NCBI GenBank assembly: GCA_965220895.1
Contig: OZ244850.1
Location: 310,001 to 374,000, forward strand
Reading direction: 5' to 3'
Length of the DNA stretch: 64,000 bases
Source of the DNA: WTFY01 sp965220895
GTDB lineage: Bacteria > Pseudomonadota > Gammaproteobacteria > UBA4575
The notes beneath the pieces were generated by a model. It made no database searches, was not told the DNA's origin, and was given only the letters and a program-made list of their open reading frames with translations. How positions within the stretch are numbered: the first letter of the stretch is position 1; each line of letters starts with the position of its first letter. Positions 28,461 to 37,324 of this stretch are shown in pieces. The position numbers and the translations under genes were made by a program.

Positions 28461-31289
28461 CTAGTCCAGGTAATCCACCCCATCCACATACGTTTCAACA
28501 AACGCCTTGATCTTTTCAATGACACGCTCTATGACGGTGTGACGATCCCTGAGTCCTGGGCGTGCATGGACATGGATGATTTTGTACACGTCATCGCGCA
28601 AGGGGGTTTTCTCCGTAAACAGGTATTCCTCGATCACCTTCTGCAGACCCTCGGCCTCCAGCCCCTCCTCCTCGCTCAAAACCTGGATCGCCCTGTTCTT
28701 TTCTTCCGTCCAGTACTGCCCGAAGGCAACGCCCACATCCTCTGCCCCAAGAAAATGCTCGGCAATAAAGCGCTCAATCAGTTCCTTCTTGCTGCGCAAC
28801 TGGATTTCGGTCTCCAGGATCCGGGCGATGGTTTCCCTTTTCCTCTTCTGCTCTGCAGGACCGGCAGACTGCATGTCGCGTAACAAGTTGATGATATAGT
28901 TGACATTGATCTCATCACGGCGAATCAGTTCCAGCTCAAAATCGATGTCGTCCAGAATCGAGACCTTTTCCTTCTGACGGTTGGTCTTGACCTTGTCGTA
29001 CAGGTCCAGGTACTTGCTCTTGTAGTCTTCAAAAGACTGTTCGTCCAGGGCAAGATCCTCAAAGCGGAACCCGGAGAAACTGCCCAATACGTTCCTGATG
29101 CGGATCAGCTCCCGAAAGGCCTGAATGAATCGCATCTCGTCCTCTTCGGTGAGCAGTTCATTGACACTGTCCACGGTCGGTGTAATCTCCAGCAACTCAG
29201 CCACCGCCTCGGCAAACTTCTCCACGTACGTCTCGTAGGGCTGCAGGATGACTTCCTCAATGGCCTCCTTGTTGGCAAAGAGTTCGATGGCCTCATCCGT
29301 GGCCGACTTGAGGTTGCGAAAGCACACCACGTTGCCCTGCGACTTCTTCTGGCCCAGAATGCGGTTGGTGCGCGAAAAGGCCTGCACCAAGCCGTGGTAC
29401 CTGAGCTTCTTGTCGACATAGATGGTATTCAGGTGTGTGCTGTCAAAGCCGGTCAAAAACATGTTCACCACCAACAGGAGATCCAGTTCACGGGCCTTGA
29501 CGCGCTTGCCAATGTCCTTGTAGTAGCCATAGAACTTGTCCGTGGAGTAGTTGGTGCCAAAGATCTCGTTGTAATCCCGGATACAGGCCTCCAGCCGGTC
29601 CCGGCTGTGCCGATTGACCGGGCCGTTGGCCCCTTCGGTGATATCCGTCTCTAGGTTCCCGCAGGTATCCTGGTCGTCTTCGTTGACCTGGTAGGAGAAG
29701 ATCGTGCCGACCTTCAAGTTGTGTTCCCCGGCCTCCTTCTTTTTCCGGAACAGTTCGTAGTACTTGAGCAGGGTCGGGATATTGGCAACGCACAGGATCG
29801 CATTGAAGGTTTTGGCATGTGTTTTGCGCCCATGGTGGGCCAAGATGTAGTCCACGATCGACTCCAGGCGCTCCCCGGCTTCCATGACTTCGGCCTTGTC
29901 GATGGCCTCGACCTCGATGTCGCGGACCTCGTCTTTCTGCCGGAAGGTCCGGATGTACTCCACCGAGAACTTGAGCACGTTCTCATCCCGGATCGCATCC
30001 GTGATGACGTATTTGTGCAGGCATTCGCTGAACAGGTCTCTCGTGGTGCGCTTTCCGTGAACATTGGCCAGGGCGTTCTCGGCGAAGATCGGCGTGCCGG
30101 TAAAGCCGAACAGCTGCACCCTGGGGAAGTACTCTCTGACTCGCTTGTGCGTGTCCCCGAACTGGCTACGATGACATTCATCGAAGATGAAGACCATGCG
30201 CTGATCTTGCAGGGCAGCCATGGTCTTTGAATATTTCCCCTTGCTGATAGCCGTGTTCAGCTTCTGCAAGGTGGTGACGATCAGAGGGGTATCATTCCCG
30301 AACTGCTGCACCAGTTTTTTTGTATTGTTGGTCGCATCCACGCTACCTTCGCTGAAACTGTTGAACTCCTTGATGGTCTGGTAGTCGAGGTCTTTCCGGT
30401 CGACCACGAACACCACCTTGTACACCTGTGGCATGTGCATGAGGATCTGTGCGGTCTTGAACGAGGTCAGGGTCTTGCCGGAGCCCGTGGTATGCCAGAC
30501 ATAGCCGAACTTCTCGCTGTTCTTCACCCGCTCCACGATCGCTTCCACCGTGTGATACTGATAGGGGCGCAACACCATCAGTTTTTTCTCGCTTTCGTTC
30601 AGCACCACGTACTTGGTAATCAACTTGGAAAGTTGGCATTTCTCCAGGAAGACTTCGGCGAACTCACTGAGCTGGGTGATTTTTTTGTTGTTCGGGTCTG
30701 CCCAGAAAAACGTTTGCTTGAAATCACGCTGGCTGACAGAATTGTTGGCGTAGTACTTGGTGTTCACCCCGTTGCTGATCACGAACACCTGGATGTACAT
30801 GAACAGGCCAAGACCTGCAGCAAAGGAATGACGGTGATAGCGGTTGGTCTGGTTAAACGCTTCCTTCAGTTCCAGGCCCCGGCGTTTCAGTTCGATCTGG
30901 ACCAGCGGCAGGCCATTGATGAGCAGGGTCACATCATAGCGGTTGGTATAGGTGCCCTGCATGGTGACCTGATGGGTCACCTGGTATTCGTTCTTGCACC
31001 AGTGGATCAGGTCGATCAGTTCGATGTAGCCAGTCGTGCCATCATCTTTGGTGTAGTCCACCTTGTCCCGCAGTATCTTCGCCCTCTCGAAGATATTGCC
31101 CCGGGCCAGCTTGTTTAGTACTTGCTTGAATTCATTATCGGACAGCTCGGTCTTGTTGTGTATCTCCAGCTGATTCTTGAGATTGGCGATCAGGTCCTTC
31201 TCGTCCTTGACCTGTACGTAGTCAAAGCCCAGGGTCTGCAGTTGGGCAATCAGCTTGTTTTCGAGGGCTTGTTCCGATTCAGTGGTCAT
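28461..31289 (-). CDS. hsdR: Type I restriction enzyme, R subunit
   Basis: 942 residues. The N-terminal nuclease domain shows NRYDVTLLINGLPLVQIELK (residues about 116-135) with the D...ExK signature. The translocase domain has Walker A TTGSGKTLTS near 270, the DEAD-like FIFDECHRSQFG near 365, FGFTGTPIF, and FSRTNRILGQKKSQGN as motif VI. The C-terminal helical part contacts the methyltransferase. It needs the M and S subunits for DNA recognition and ATP for translocation. It starts 19 bases after hsdS. The 141 bases between it and the GmrSD gene show nothing notable. Confidence 0.95.
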   Translation of the reverse strand: MTTESEQALENKLIAQLQTLGFDYVQVKDEKDLIANLKNQLEIHNKTELSDNEFKQVLNKLARGNIFERAKILRDKVDYTKDDGTTGYIELIDLIHWCKNEYQVTHQVTMQGTYTNRYDVTLLINGLPLVQIELKRRGLELKEAFNQTNRYHRHSFAAGLGLFMYIQVFVISNGVNTKYYANNSVSQRDFKQTFFWADPNNKKITQLSEFAEVFLEKCQLSKLITKYVVLNESEKKLMVLRPYQYHTVEAIVERVKNSEKFGYVWHTTGSGKTLTSFKTAQILMHMPQVYKVVFVVDRKDLDYQTIKEFNSFSEGSVDATNNTKKLVQQFGNDTPLIVTTLQKLNTAISKGKYSKTMAALQDQRMVFIFDECHRSQFGDTHKRVREYFPRVQLFGFTGTPIFAENALANVHGKRTTRDLFSECLHKYVITDAIRDENVLKFSVEYIRTFRQKDEVRDIEVEAIDKAEVMEAGERLESIVDYILAHHGRKTHAKTFNAILCVANIPTLLKYYELFRKKKEAGEHNLKVGTIFSYQVNEDDQDTCGNLETDITEGANGPVNRHSRDRLEACIRDYNEIFGTNYSTDKFYGYYKDIGKRVKARELDLLLVVNMFLTGFDSTHLNTIYVDKKLRYHGLVQAFSRTNRILGQKKSQGNVVCFRNLKSATDEAIELFANKEAIEEVILQPYETYVEKFAEAVAELLEITPTVDSVNELLTEEDEMRFIQAFRELIRIRNVLGSFSGFRFEDLALDEQSFEDYKSKYLDLYDKVKTNRQKEKVSILDDIDFELELIRRDEINVNYIINLLRDMQSAGPAEQKRKRETIARILETEIQLRSKKELIERFIAEHFLGAEDVGVAFGQYWTEEKNRAIQVLSEEEGLEAEGLQKVIEEYLFTEKTPLRDDVYKIIHVHARPGLRDRHTVIERVIEKIKAFVETYVDGVDYLD

Positions 31290-31308
31290 GCAGTCCGTTG
31301 CCTGGAAG

Positions 31309-32571
31309 CTAGATGAACATTTGCTGGAGCAAGCCTTTCTTGAAGGTTTGGGTCTGTTTGATTTGCTCTGTGACGAATTCTATTTTTTTGTCAATGGCAG
31401 ATAGGAAGTTGGCAATTTTCTGTTGTTCAATTAAATTTGGAAAACATATTTTTATTTCTCCAACCTGTTGAAGATTTAAGTTGGGCTGTGCTCCTGTTGA
31501 CAAAGATTTTCTAATATATTTTTTTATCAACGATAAATTTAAGACATAATTTACGAATTCGATACTTACATAAGTTTCTAACCGTATTATCGATAATGCT
31601 TGATTTATATTTGCCGGCAAATCTTTTTCTTTGATTATTGCTGTTCTTCCAAGAGTGCCGGCAATAGAAAATAATATATCTCCACTTCTAAGTTTGGAAC
31701 GTCTTAATAATTTGTCACATTTTTCAGAAATTTTAGGAGTTTCGTCAGTTTTTATAGCACCACTTTTGGTGATATTCTCAGCTTTAATAAAATTAATTCC
31801 TACATCAACAAACTGATGCCCCACACTAGTTGGTGTTGTACCTTTTGTGATTATCTCTGAAATATCATTAAGAGTCTTTTCTTCCCAATCCGGATACTCC
31901 TTACCCCGCTCATCCTTAAACCGGATTTCCTGGCCGAACAGCTTTTGCATCAGGCCTTTCTTATATTGCTCCAGTAAGGATTTCTTTTTGTTTAATTGCT
32001 CGATCTTGGTGTCGACTGAATAGAGGAAAGATGCAATCTTTTGTTGTTCTTGTATGTCACTCGGATAATAAAAGTTAACCTTGCTTAATAATCGACCACT
32101 TGTTAATGAACGTGTGGTGTATGAGCTTTTAGTTACTATCTCTTTCCTAACTGGTTCAATGGCAAAACAGTAAGACTTGTATAGGGTCTCCAGTTTTTTA
32201 TTGACTGGCCGTGCTCGTAAAACAAAACCGCTGAATACACAGTTTTCTATGTTCTCAGTAAGTGTTGCAGACATGCCAATGTCACTAATTGTTTCGGATG
32301 TTCGGGTAAAAAATACATCGCCCTTTTTAGCAGAGAAGTTTGCTATCTCTTTATCTGACAACTCCACAAAACCATTGATATGTTTTTTCTGTATAACACT
32401 TAGATGATATACATCCATAAAATTGATGATCGGTGTACCACGGCCAAAAAACTCTTTTTCTTTATTTAAACCGTTCTTGAACTCAAAGTTCTCTCCAATC
32501 GTAGTTCTGCACCAATCCCCAACAAACTCGGGGAACCGCAGAGCAGGTACATTTTGTTGTGGCGCTGTCAT
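31309..32571 (-). CDS. hsdS: Type I restriction enzyme, specificity subunit
   Basis: 420 residues with two target-recognition domains (about 10-170 and 220-390), separated and ended by conserved helical spacers (QEQQKIASFLYSVDTKIEQL and LIEQQKIANFLSAIDKKIEF). Each half starts with a variant of the W-x-x-x-x-x-I motif. ATG 32571 was chosen over an upstream TTG at 32586; GGGGA lies ten bases before it. The recognition domains are much richer in AT than hsdM and hsdR, as is common for recently exchanged specificity genes. Confidence 0.93.
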   Translation of the reverse strand: MTAPQQNVPALRFPEFVGDWCRTTIGENFEFKNGLNKEKEFFGRGTPIINFMDVYHLSVIQKKHINGFVELSDKEIANFSAKKGDVFFTRTSETISDIGMSATLTENIENCVFSGFVLRARPVNKKLETLYKSYCFAIEPVRKEIVTKSSYTTRSLTSGRLLSKVNFYYPSDIQEQQKIASFLYSVDTKIEQLNKKKSLLEQYKKGLMQKLFGQEIRFKDERGKEYPDWEEKTLNDISEIITKGTTPTSVGHQFVDVGINFIKAENITKSGAIKTDETPKISEKCDKLLRRSKLRSGDILFSIAGTLGRTAIIKEKDLPANINQALSIIRLETYVSIEFVNYVLNLSLIKKYIRKSLSTGAQPNLNLQQVGEIKICFPNLIEQQKIANFLSAIDKKIEFVTEQIKQTQTFKKGLLQQMFI

Positions 32572-32586
32572 TACAGATTTCCCCAA

Positions 32587-34149
32587 TCAAAACGGGCTCT
32601 CAATCCCCAGTTCCTTGCAATACCCTGCAATGGCCTTGTCCGTCTCCTGCATATCCGCCTCCAGAGCCCTCAGGTCCTTGACGACTGCATCCAAGTCCAC
32701 AGGCGCTTCCTCTTCGAAAGTGTCTACATACCGGGGAATATTCAGGTTGTAATCGTTCTCCCTGATTTCATCCAGGCTGGCGACATAGGCATACTTGTCG
32801 ATCGCTTCCCGTTCTCTGTAGGTAGCTACGATCTTCTCCACATGTGCATCTTCCAAGATGTTCTGGTTGCCGGACTTCTCAAACTGCTTGGACGCATCAA
32901 TGAACAGGATGTTGTCATCGTGTACACGGCACTTCTTCAAGACCAGGATACAGGCAGGAATACTGGTGCCGTAAAACAGGTTGGCCGGCAGTCCTATCAC
33001 GGCATCCAGGTAGTTCTGCTCCTGAATGATGTACTTGCGGATCTCCTCTTCTGCTGCACCTCGAAACAGTACGCCATGCGGTAATACCACGGCCATCGTG
33101 GCATTCTCTGCCATCTGGTAGATCATGTGCTGCACAAAGGCAAAGTCTGCCTTGGTTTTGGGGGCCAGTCTTCCGTACTGGCTGAACCGGTCATCGGTCT
33201 CGTTCAGGGGATTATCCTTGCCTTTCCAGTGCGCTGAGAACGGCGGATTGGCGACCACCGCCTCAAAGTGCCTGTCCGTGTGCTGGGGATGTTCAAGGGT
33301 GTCTTCCTGGCGGATATCGAACTGCCGGTAATGCACGTCATGCAGGATCATGTTCATGCGGCACAGGTTGTAGGTGGTACGGTTGAGTTCCTGTCCGAAG
33401 AACTCGCTGACCTGCGCCTCCTTGCCAATCCTCAGCAGCAGGGAGCCTGAGCCGCAGGTCGGGTCATAGGCACTCTTGATGCGTGGCTTGTCCAGCGTGA
33501 CGATCTTGGCCAAGATCCTGGATACCTGCTGCGGGGTATAGAACTCCCCGGCTTTCTTGCCCGCACCCGAGGCAAACTGGCCGATCAGGTACTCATAGGC
33601 ATCCCCCAGTACATCGGAATCAGACTCGGCCAGTCCGAAGTCGATCTTGTCCAGATGAGCCAATACTTTAGCGATTAAGGTATTGCGGGCATCCGGTGTC
33701 CTGCCCAGCTTGGTGCTGGCCAGATCTAGGTCCTCAAACAGCTTGTTGAAGTCATCCTCACTCTCCGTGCCCATCGTGCTGGACTCGATGTTGTTGAGGA
33801 TGGTCTGCAGATCTTCGAGGATAAAGTTGCTCTCCTCTTCCAGGTTGGCATTGCCCTTGGCCGTGATGGCGGAGAACAGCTCTTCCGGGCGCAGAAAGTA
33901 GCCGAGCTTCTGCAGTGACTCATTACGAATGGCATCGATGTCTTCCTCATCCGTGACATCACAGTAATCCTTGATCGCTTCGGTCTCGAGCAGGCTATTG
34001 GCATAGAGGTACTGCTTCTCGGACAGGTACTTGTAGAACACGAACCCAAGGATGTAATCACGAAACTCATCGGCATCCATCTTGCCACGCAACTCGTTGG
34101 CGATGCTCCAGAGCTGTCTTTCCAGCGTCTGTTTTTGATCTTCTATCAA
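32587..34149 (-). CDS. hsdM: Type I restriction enzyme, methyltransferase subunit
   Basis: 520-residue N6-adenine methyltransferase of the type I complex. After the helical N-terminal domain (LWSIANELRGKMDADEFRDYIL) come motif I DPTCGSGSLLLR near residue 225 and motif IV VANPPFSAHW near residue 298. The only reasonable start is TTG at 34149, with GGAG eight bases upstream; there is a stop seven codons further up. The end is 15 bases before hsdS. The order is hsdM-hsdS-hsdR. Confidence 0.95.
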   Translation of the reverse strand: MIEDQKQTLERQLWSIANELRGKMDADEFRDYILGFVFYKYLSEKQYLYANSLLETEAIKDYCDVTDEEDIDAIRNESLQKLGYFLRPEELFSAITAKGNANLEEESNFILEDLQTILNNIESSTMGTESEDDFNKLFEDLDLASTKLGRTPDARNTLIAKVLAHLDKIDFGLAESDSDVLGDAYEYLIGQFASGAGKKAGEFYTPQQVSRILAKIVTLDKPRIKSAYDPTCGSGSLLLRIGKEAQVSEFFGQELNRTTYNLCRMNMILHDVHYRQFDIRQEDTLEHPQHTDRHFEAVVANPPFSAHWKGKDNPLNETDDRFSQYGRLAPKTKADFAFVQHMIYQMAENATMAVVLPHGVLFRGAAEEEIRKYIIQEQNYLDAVIGLPANLFYGTSIPACILVLKKCRVHDDNILFIDASKQFEKSGNQNILEDAHVEKIVATYREREAIDKYAYVASLDEIRENDYNLNIPRYVDTFEEEAPVDLDAVVKDLRALEADMQETDKAIAGYCKELGIESPF

Positions 34150-34257
34150 TATGTTAGCTCCACATGTTTATACTGGTCCAGTCTGGATTTTTATTCGTAA
34201 AGTAGTCAGGCTCTTCAACCACCCAAACTTCAAAACAGTACCTCTTTATGCTACTCG

Positions 34258-35151
34258 TCACTCCCCCAGCTTCACTTCCCTCTTTATTGCCGATTCCAAG
34301 TTAGATAAGGATTCCATAACAATTTTGATCTGGTGATAGAGCAATACATACCCATCCAAAATGTTTCCAGTGCCTTGAGGTTGGGAATCTCCGTCATACT
34401 TCTCCAGCATCTCACTTGCAAATTTAGCCAAACTTTTCTCACCAGCTCTTGTATCGAGTGCCGATAAAATTGCGCCAGAATAGTCAAAATTACTGATGAC
34501 ACTGACAACTTGTAAACTCTGTTGCTCGATCTCGGGAAAACATCTCAAATCAACACCCTTTATTAAGTCAGATATTTCCTTATACAAAATCTCCACAACT
34601 TCAAAGTACTCCTTAATCGCAGGCTTCAAATAAGAAGCTCGCAGCAGGCGAGTGGGCTTGTACATATCCTTCATGTCATTTAATGTAAAGTCCGGGTTGT
34701 ATAGTTCAGGTTGTCTGTCCGTAGGACAAGTTATCTCGGCAGCCGATAGCTTATATCTGTCTATAATTGGTCGTATCAAGTTGAAGTGTCCATTCAATCG
34801 GGCCCGTTGTGACTCCAGGAAAGTCTCAGCTTCTTTCTTCGCTTGCTCTGCACGAACTGTATTGTCCCTGGCGCTTGCAATTGCGCTCAAAAATAGGCCT
34901 ATGAATACGACCCCCAAGAGCGACTCTGACGCAGTAACCAATTGACCAACCTGTCCAAGAGGAGTGATATCCCCGTAACCTAGAGTAGTAATGGTGACCG
35001 TACTAAAGTACAAACATTCAATAAAGGAGCGTTGATCTCCAATTATCCCTGGAAAGAAGAAATAAGCCGTCGCATAGATCGGGATCAAGGCGAGGTAAAC
35101 TATCCCGTAGAAACGAGGTTTTCTGTGGAACACTCTAGATAGGGCAACCAA
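34258..35151 (-). CDS. Two-helix ion channel protein, potassium-channel-like
   Basis: 297 residues. Two membrane helices (about 14-34 and 72-94) flank a pore loop with TITTLGYGDITP near residue 53; the GYG filter is that of potassium channels. The following 200 residues are soluble and mostly helical, starting with a charged coiled segment (AEQAKKEAETFLESQRARL), and are not a recognised RCK domain. TTG start with AAGGA nine bases upstream. It lies between the AbiE toxin gene (35-base gap) and the type I operon (108-base gap), all on the same strand. A role as a membrane effector is possible but unproved. Confidence 0.8.
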   Translation of the reverse strand: MVALSRVFHRKPRFYGIVYLALIPIYATAYFFFPGIIGDQRSFIECLYFSTVTITTLGYGDITPLGQVGQLVTASESLLGVVFIGLFLSAIASARDNTVRAEQAKKEAETFLESQRARLNGHFNLIRPIIDRYKLSAAEITCPTDRQPELYNPDFTLNDMKDMYKPTRLLRASYLKPAIKEYFEVVEILYKEISDLIKGVDLRCFPEIEQQSLQVVSVISNFDYSGAILSALDTRAGEKSLAKFASEMLEKYDGDSQPQGTGNILDGYVLLYHQIKIVMESLSNLESAIKREVKLGE

Positions 35152-35186
35152 CAGGCTACATCCTTGCTGAGAATATATTTTTGGAG

Positions 35187-36215
35187 CTATACATTGACAG
35201 CAAACCTGTTGGCCCGTGCTTCAATAGCTGCGCATCGCCTCATCAATTCATCGAACGATTCGTTCTCGCCAAGAAGCATGCCATCATCCTGCATCCTTGC
35301 GTAATCATCGGCAAGCGCTGCATGTGCGTCCCCGGCAGGAACAAGTTGCAGATTGCCTGAGACTGCTGCTTCGTAGCTGATCCGCTCACCGCTTGCGTCG
35401 TTTTCTGCAAAGAACACGGCCTTGTGACGAGCAACCGAAAGGGCAAGCTCACGATCAGCCAAGGCATCCGAAGCGATTCCCGCCTCGTCAAGGCGGACAA
35501 GATCATGCCAATGCCTTGACAGCCGCTCGCCCCGTCGTCGCTGCTGGCGGCAAAAGACATGGACTGCAGTAGCCTTCTCCCAAAATGTCCGTTCTGCCAG
35601 CATGACTGCAGGGCAGGCTTCGGGAAATGCCAAATCAGGAAGCAAGGCTGCAGCATCGCACACAATCGGAACATCCTTGTGCGGTTCACCCGTGGAACGC
35701 GCACCAAATTCGATCATAACCTCGGGGCGTACAAAACCTGCCGCTTTGAACAGCGGTTCGTAACTGATATGAAGACGATCTGTGTCAACGCGAACTGCTG
35801 CAACAAAACCAGCGCGTGCAAGTCCCTGTTCAACGATTGGCCCTGCCTCATCCTGCACCCATTCGCTCAGGCGGGTACGGATAGCTCGCGTCCAGCGCTT
35901 CTGCTGGCTGCGCGTGGGCGGCAACGCCTCGTCACCTGCATCAGCCACAAGATCCGGCGCGAAGGCGCGAATGTCATAGGTGATGTCAACATCTTCAGAA
36001 AAACGACGGATTGCATGCCATGCCTTCGACAGTGATGTGCCTCCCTTGAAGGTCAGGTGCCCGGCGAAGGGTGCATCGAACAGTACGTCGAGAGCCGCAA
36101 CAACCCAGATGTCCTTTTCAAGCAAGTGGGCCTTGTGGTCGCTGTTGCGACCCGCCACCTCCAAGGCATCCTGGCGATCGTCGGCAGATATGTCCTGATA
36201 TCGCGTCTCAGCCAT
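35187..36215 (-). CDS. abiEii: AbiEii-type nucleotidyltransferase toxin
   Basis: 342 residues. FKGGTSLSKAWHAIRRFSEDVDITYD (around residues 58-83) is the nucleotidyltransferase signature GGTS...DVD of the AbiEii/AbiGii family. Known members act as type IV toxins that block growth, in one studied case by modifying tRNA; the target here is unknown. I chose ATG 36215, which overlaps the antitoxin stop by eight bases. A GTG at 36230 would add five residues. It is translationally coupled to the antitoxin gene. Confidence 0.85.
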   Translation of the reverse strand: MAETRYQDISADDRQDALEVAGRNSDHKAHLLEKDIWVVAALDVLFDAPFAGHLTFKGGTSLSKAWHAIRRFSEDVDITYDIRAFAPDLVADAGDEALPPTRSQQKRWTRAIRTRLSEWVQDEAGPIVEQGLARAGFVAAVRVDTDRLHISYEPLFKAAGFVRPEVMIEFGARSTGEPHKDVPIVCDAAALLPDLAFPEACPAVMLAERTFWEKATAVHVFCRQQRRRGERLSRHWHDLVRLDEAGIASDALADRELALSVARHKAVFFAENDASGERISYEAAVSGNLQLVPAGDAHAALADDYARMQDDGMLLGENESFDELMRRCAAIEARANRFAVNV

Positions 36216-36804
36216 ACGAAAGCCGGGCACTTACCGGCTCAGCCATCCAGTTCGGCATTACCGCCCGCGCAACAGCGAGTTCATCCAGGTCATCCGAAGA
36301 AAGCTCAGGCAGAATGGCTTCCAGGCTATCCTCGACCTCCCTGGGACCCAGCCATGCCAGTGCCCGGATTACATCACCCGCCTTTCGATGGGGTGCAGCG
36401 AGTTGCCAGCGCGGGGCATGGCGTAATTCGACGGGATGCCCGCCGAAATGCAGCCAGCGACCGGGGCCAGACGTGAGATACACCATGCGTACCGGATTCT
36501 GAGTGGTCAAGCCAAGACGGTTGGCCGCTGAACCGCCGCAGGGCACAATCGTCTCACCCCATAGTGCCGAAAGTGCAGCGATTGCCTTGCCCAGGCCAGG
36601 CGCGCGAATGCCGAAACGAGTCTCGATCGGGCGCATGTAGACCCCCTGACAGATACGCAGCAGCTTGCCGGATCGTGCAAGCCGGGATAATGCCTGATCG
36701 ACTGCAGCCCGGTTGCCAAGATGAAGCAACGCACCCGGGCAAAGTGGCGTGGCCTCCGGGCAGGCTTCCGCATGCTCCATGATGTGCTTGGGAAGACCCC
36801 ACAT
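36208..36804 (-). CDS. AbiEi/DUF6088-type antitoxin
   Basis: 198 residues, placed directly before the AbiEii toxin gene. The N-terminus is a winged helix (AAVDQALSRLARSGKLLRICQGVYMRP, residues about 33-59), as in AbiEi antitoxins that bind their own promoter. The rest (GGSAANRLGLTTQNPVR, RWLHFGGHPVELRHAPRWQL) fits the DUF6088 group. ATG 36804 has a strong GGAGGG nine bases upstream. The AT-rich 80 bases upstream contain AATTTG and CAAATT arms that could be the autoregulatory operator. Confidence 0.82.
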   Translation of the reverse strand: MWGLPKHIMEHAEACPEATPLCPGALLHLGNRAAVDQALSRLARSGKLLRICQGVYMRPIETRFGIRAPGLGKAIAALSALWGETIVPCGGSAANRLGLTTQNPVRMVYLTSGPGRWLHFGGHPVELRHAPRWQLAAPHRKAGDVIRALAWLGPREVEDSLEAILPELSSDDLDELAVARAVMPNWMAEPVSARLSYG

Positions 36805-37143
36805 GGGCTGGTCCCTCCAGATAATTTGTCAGAAAATCAAATGAAATACTATCAAATTGTAGTGTCTAAGACAAAATTAGTGCTCTTGATCCATCAAAGA
36901 TGCATTACGCTTGTTTTATTATCGACTCAAGCTACAACCACCTGCTCCGTTTATGGCTTTGCTCTTAGCTGATCGTGGGCCGGGGGATGAAGCTATCACG
37001 TTTTTCCTATTCCGACAGCAAGGGCGAGTCCTCGCTGTGGCCGCGCTTGAAACCGTTTTTGATCCCTTGCGTCAGTACACCTAGAATAAACTCATCCATA
37101 CACATCAATTCCGGCGCGATGCTTTGTCTTTTCGTGGGTTGCC
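36805..37143. other. Intergenic region upstream of the AbiE pair
   Basis: About 340 bases without a secure gene. The first 100 are AT-rich and must hold the AbiE promoter. Further on a short minus-strand frame of 32 codons (37105-37007, starting MCMDEF, ending SPLLSE) has protein-like composition but only a weak ribosome-binding site and no family I recognise. I treat it as a possible small or remnant gene. Confidence 0.3.
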
Positions 37144-37182
37144 ACCCTCGTCACTACCTGTAATACGGGTAGTGACGAGGGT
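37144..37182. promoter_or_regulatory. Perfect 15-bp inverted repeat
   Basis: The arm ACCCTCGTCACTACC at 37144-37158 is exactly complementary to 37168-37182, with a nine-base loop. There is no T tract on either side, so it is not a standard terminator. It lies between the AbiE promoter region and the leader of the recombinase gene. It could be a protein-binding palindrome or an RNA hairpin. Confidence 0.8.
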
Positions 37183-37290
37183 GTCAGCAAGGCCTCGATG
37201 CCGGTAGCCCCGTACTGTGCGTTTTTGGGAACCGGATGCCCCGCAAATTACGGCGTCGAAAATTTTAGCTCCCGGGTAAGAAGATTTTCC

Positions 37291-37318
37291 GTGACTGGGA
37301 AGCACCGGATGGTATACT
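37291..37318 (+). promoter_or_regulatory. Candidate promoter of the recombinase leader
   Basis: GTGACT (37291-37296) and TATACT (37313-37318) are separated by 16 bases. Both are partial matches to the sigma-70 consensus. Transcription from about 37325 would give a leader of about 600 bases ahead of the recombinase gene. Confidence 0.35.
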
Positions 37319-37324
37319 GACCCG

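Noticed and set aside
36216..36230. GTG start of AbiEii five codons upstream
   Set aside because: ATG 36215 gives the usual short overlap with the antitoxin; neither start has a strong ribosome-binding site, so this is a preference rather than proof.
37144..37182. Intrinsic terminator
   Set aside because: The hairpin is perfect but no T tract follows on either strand.
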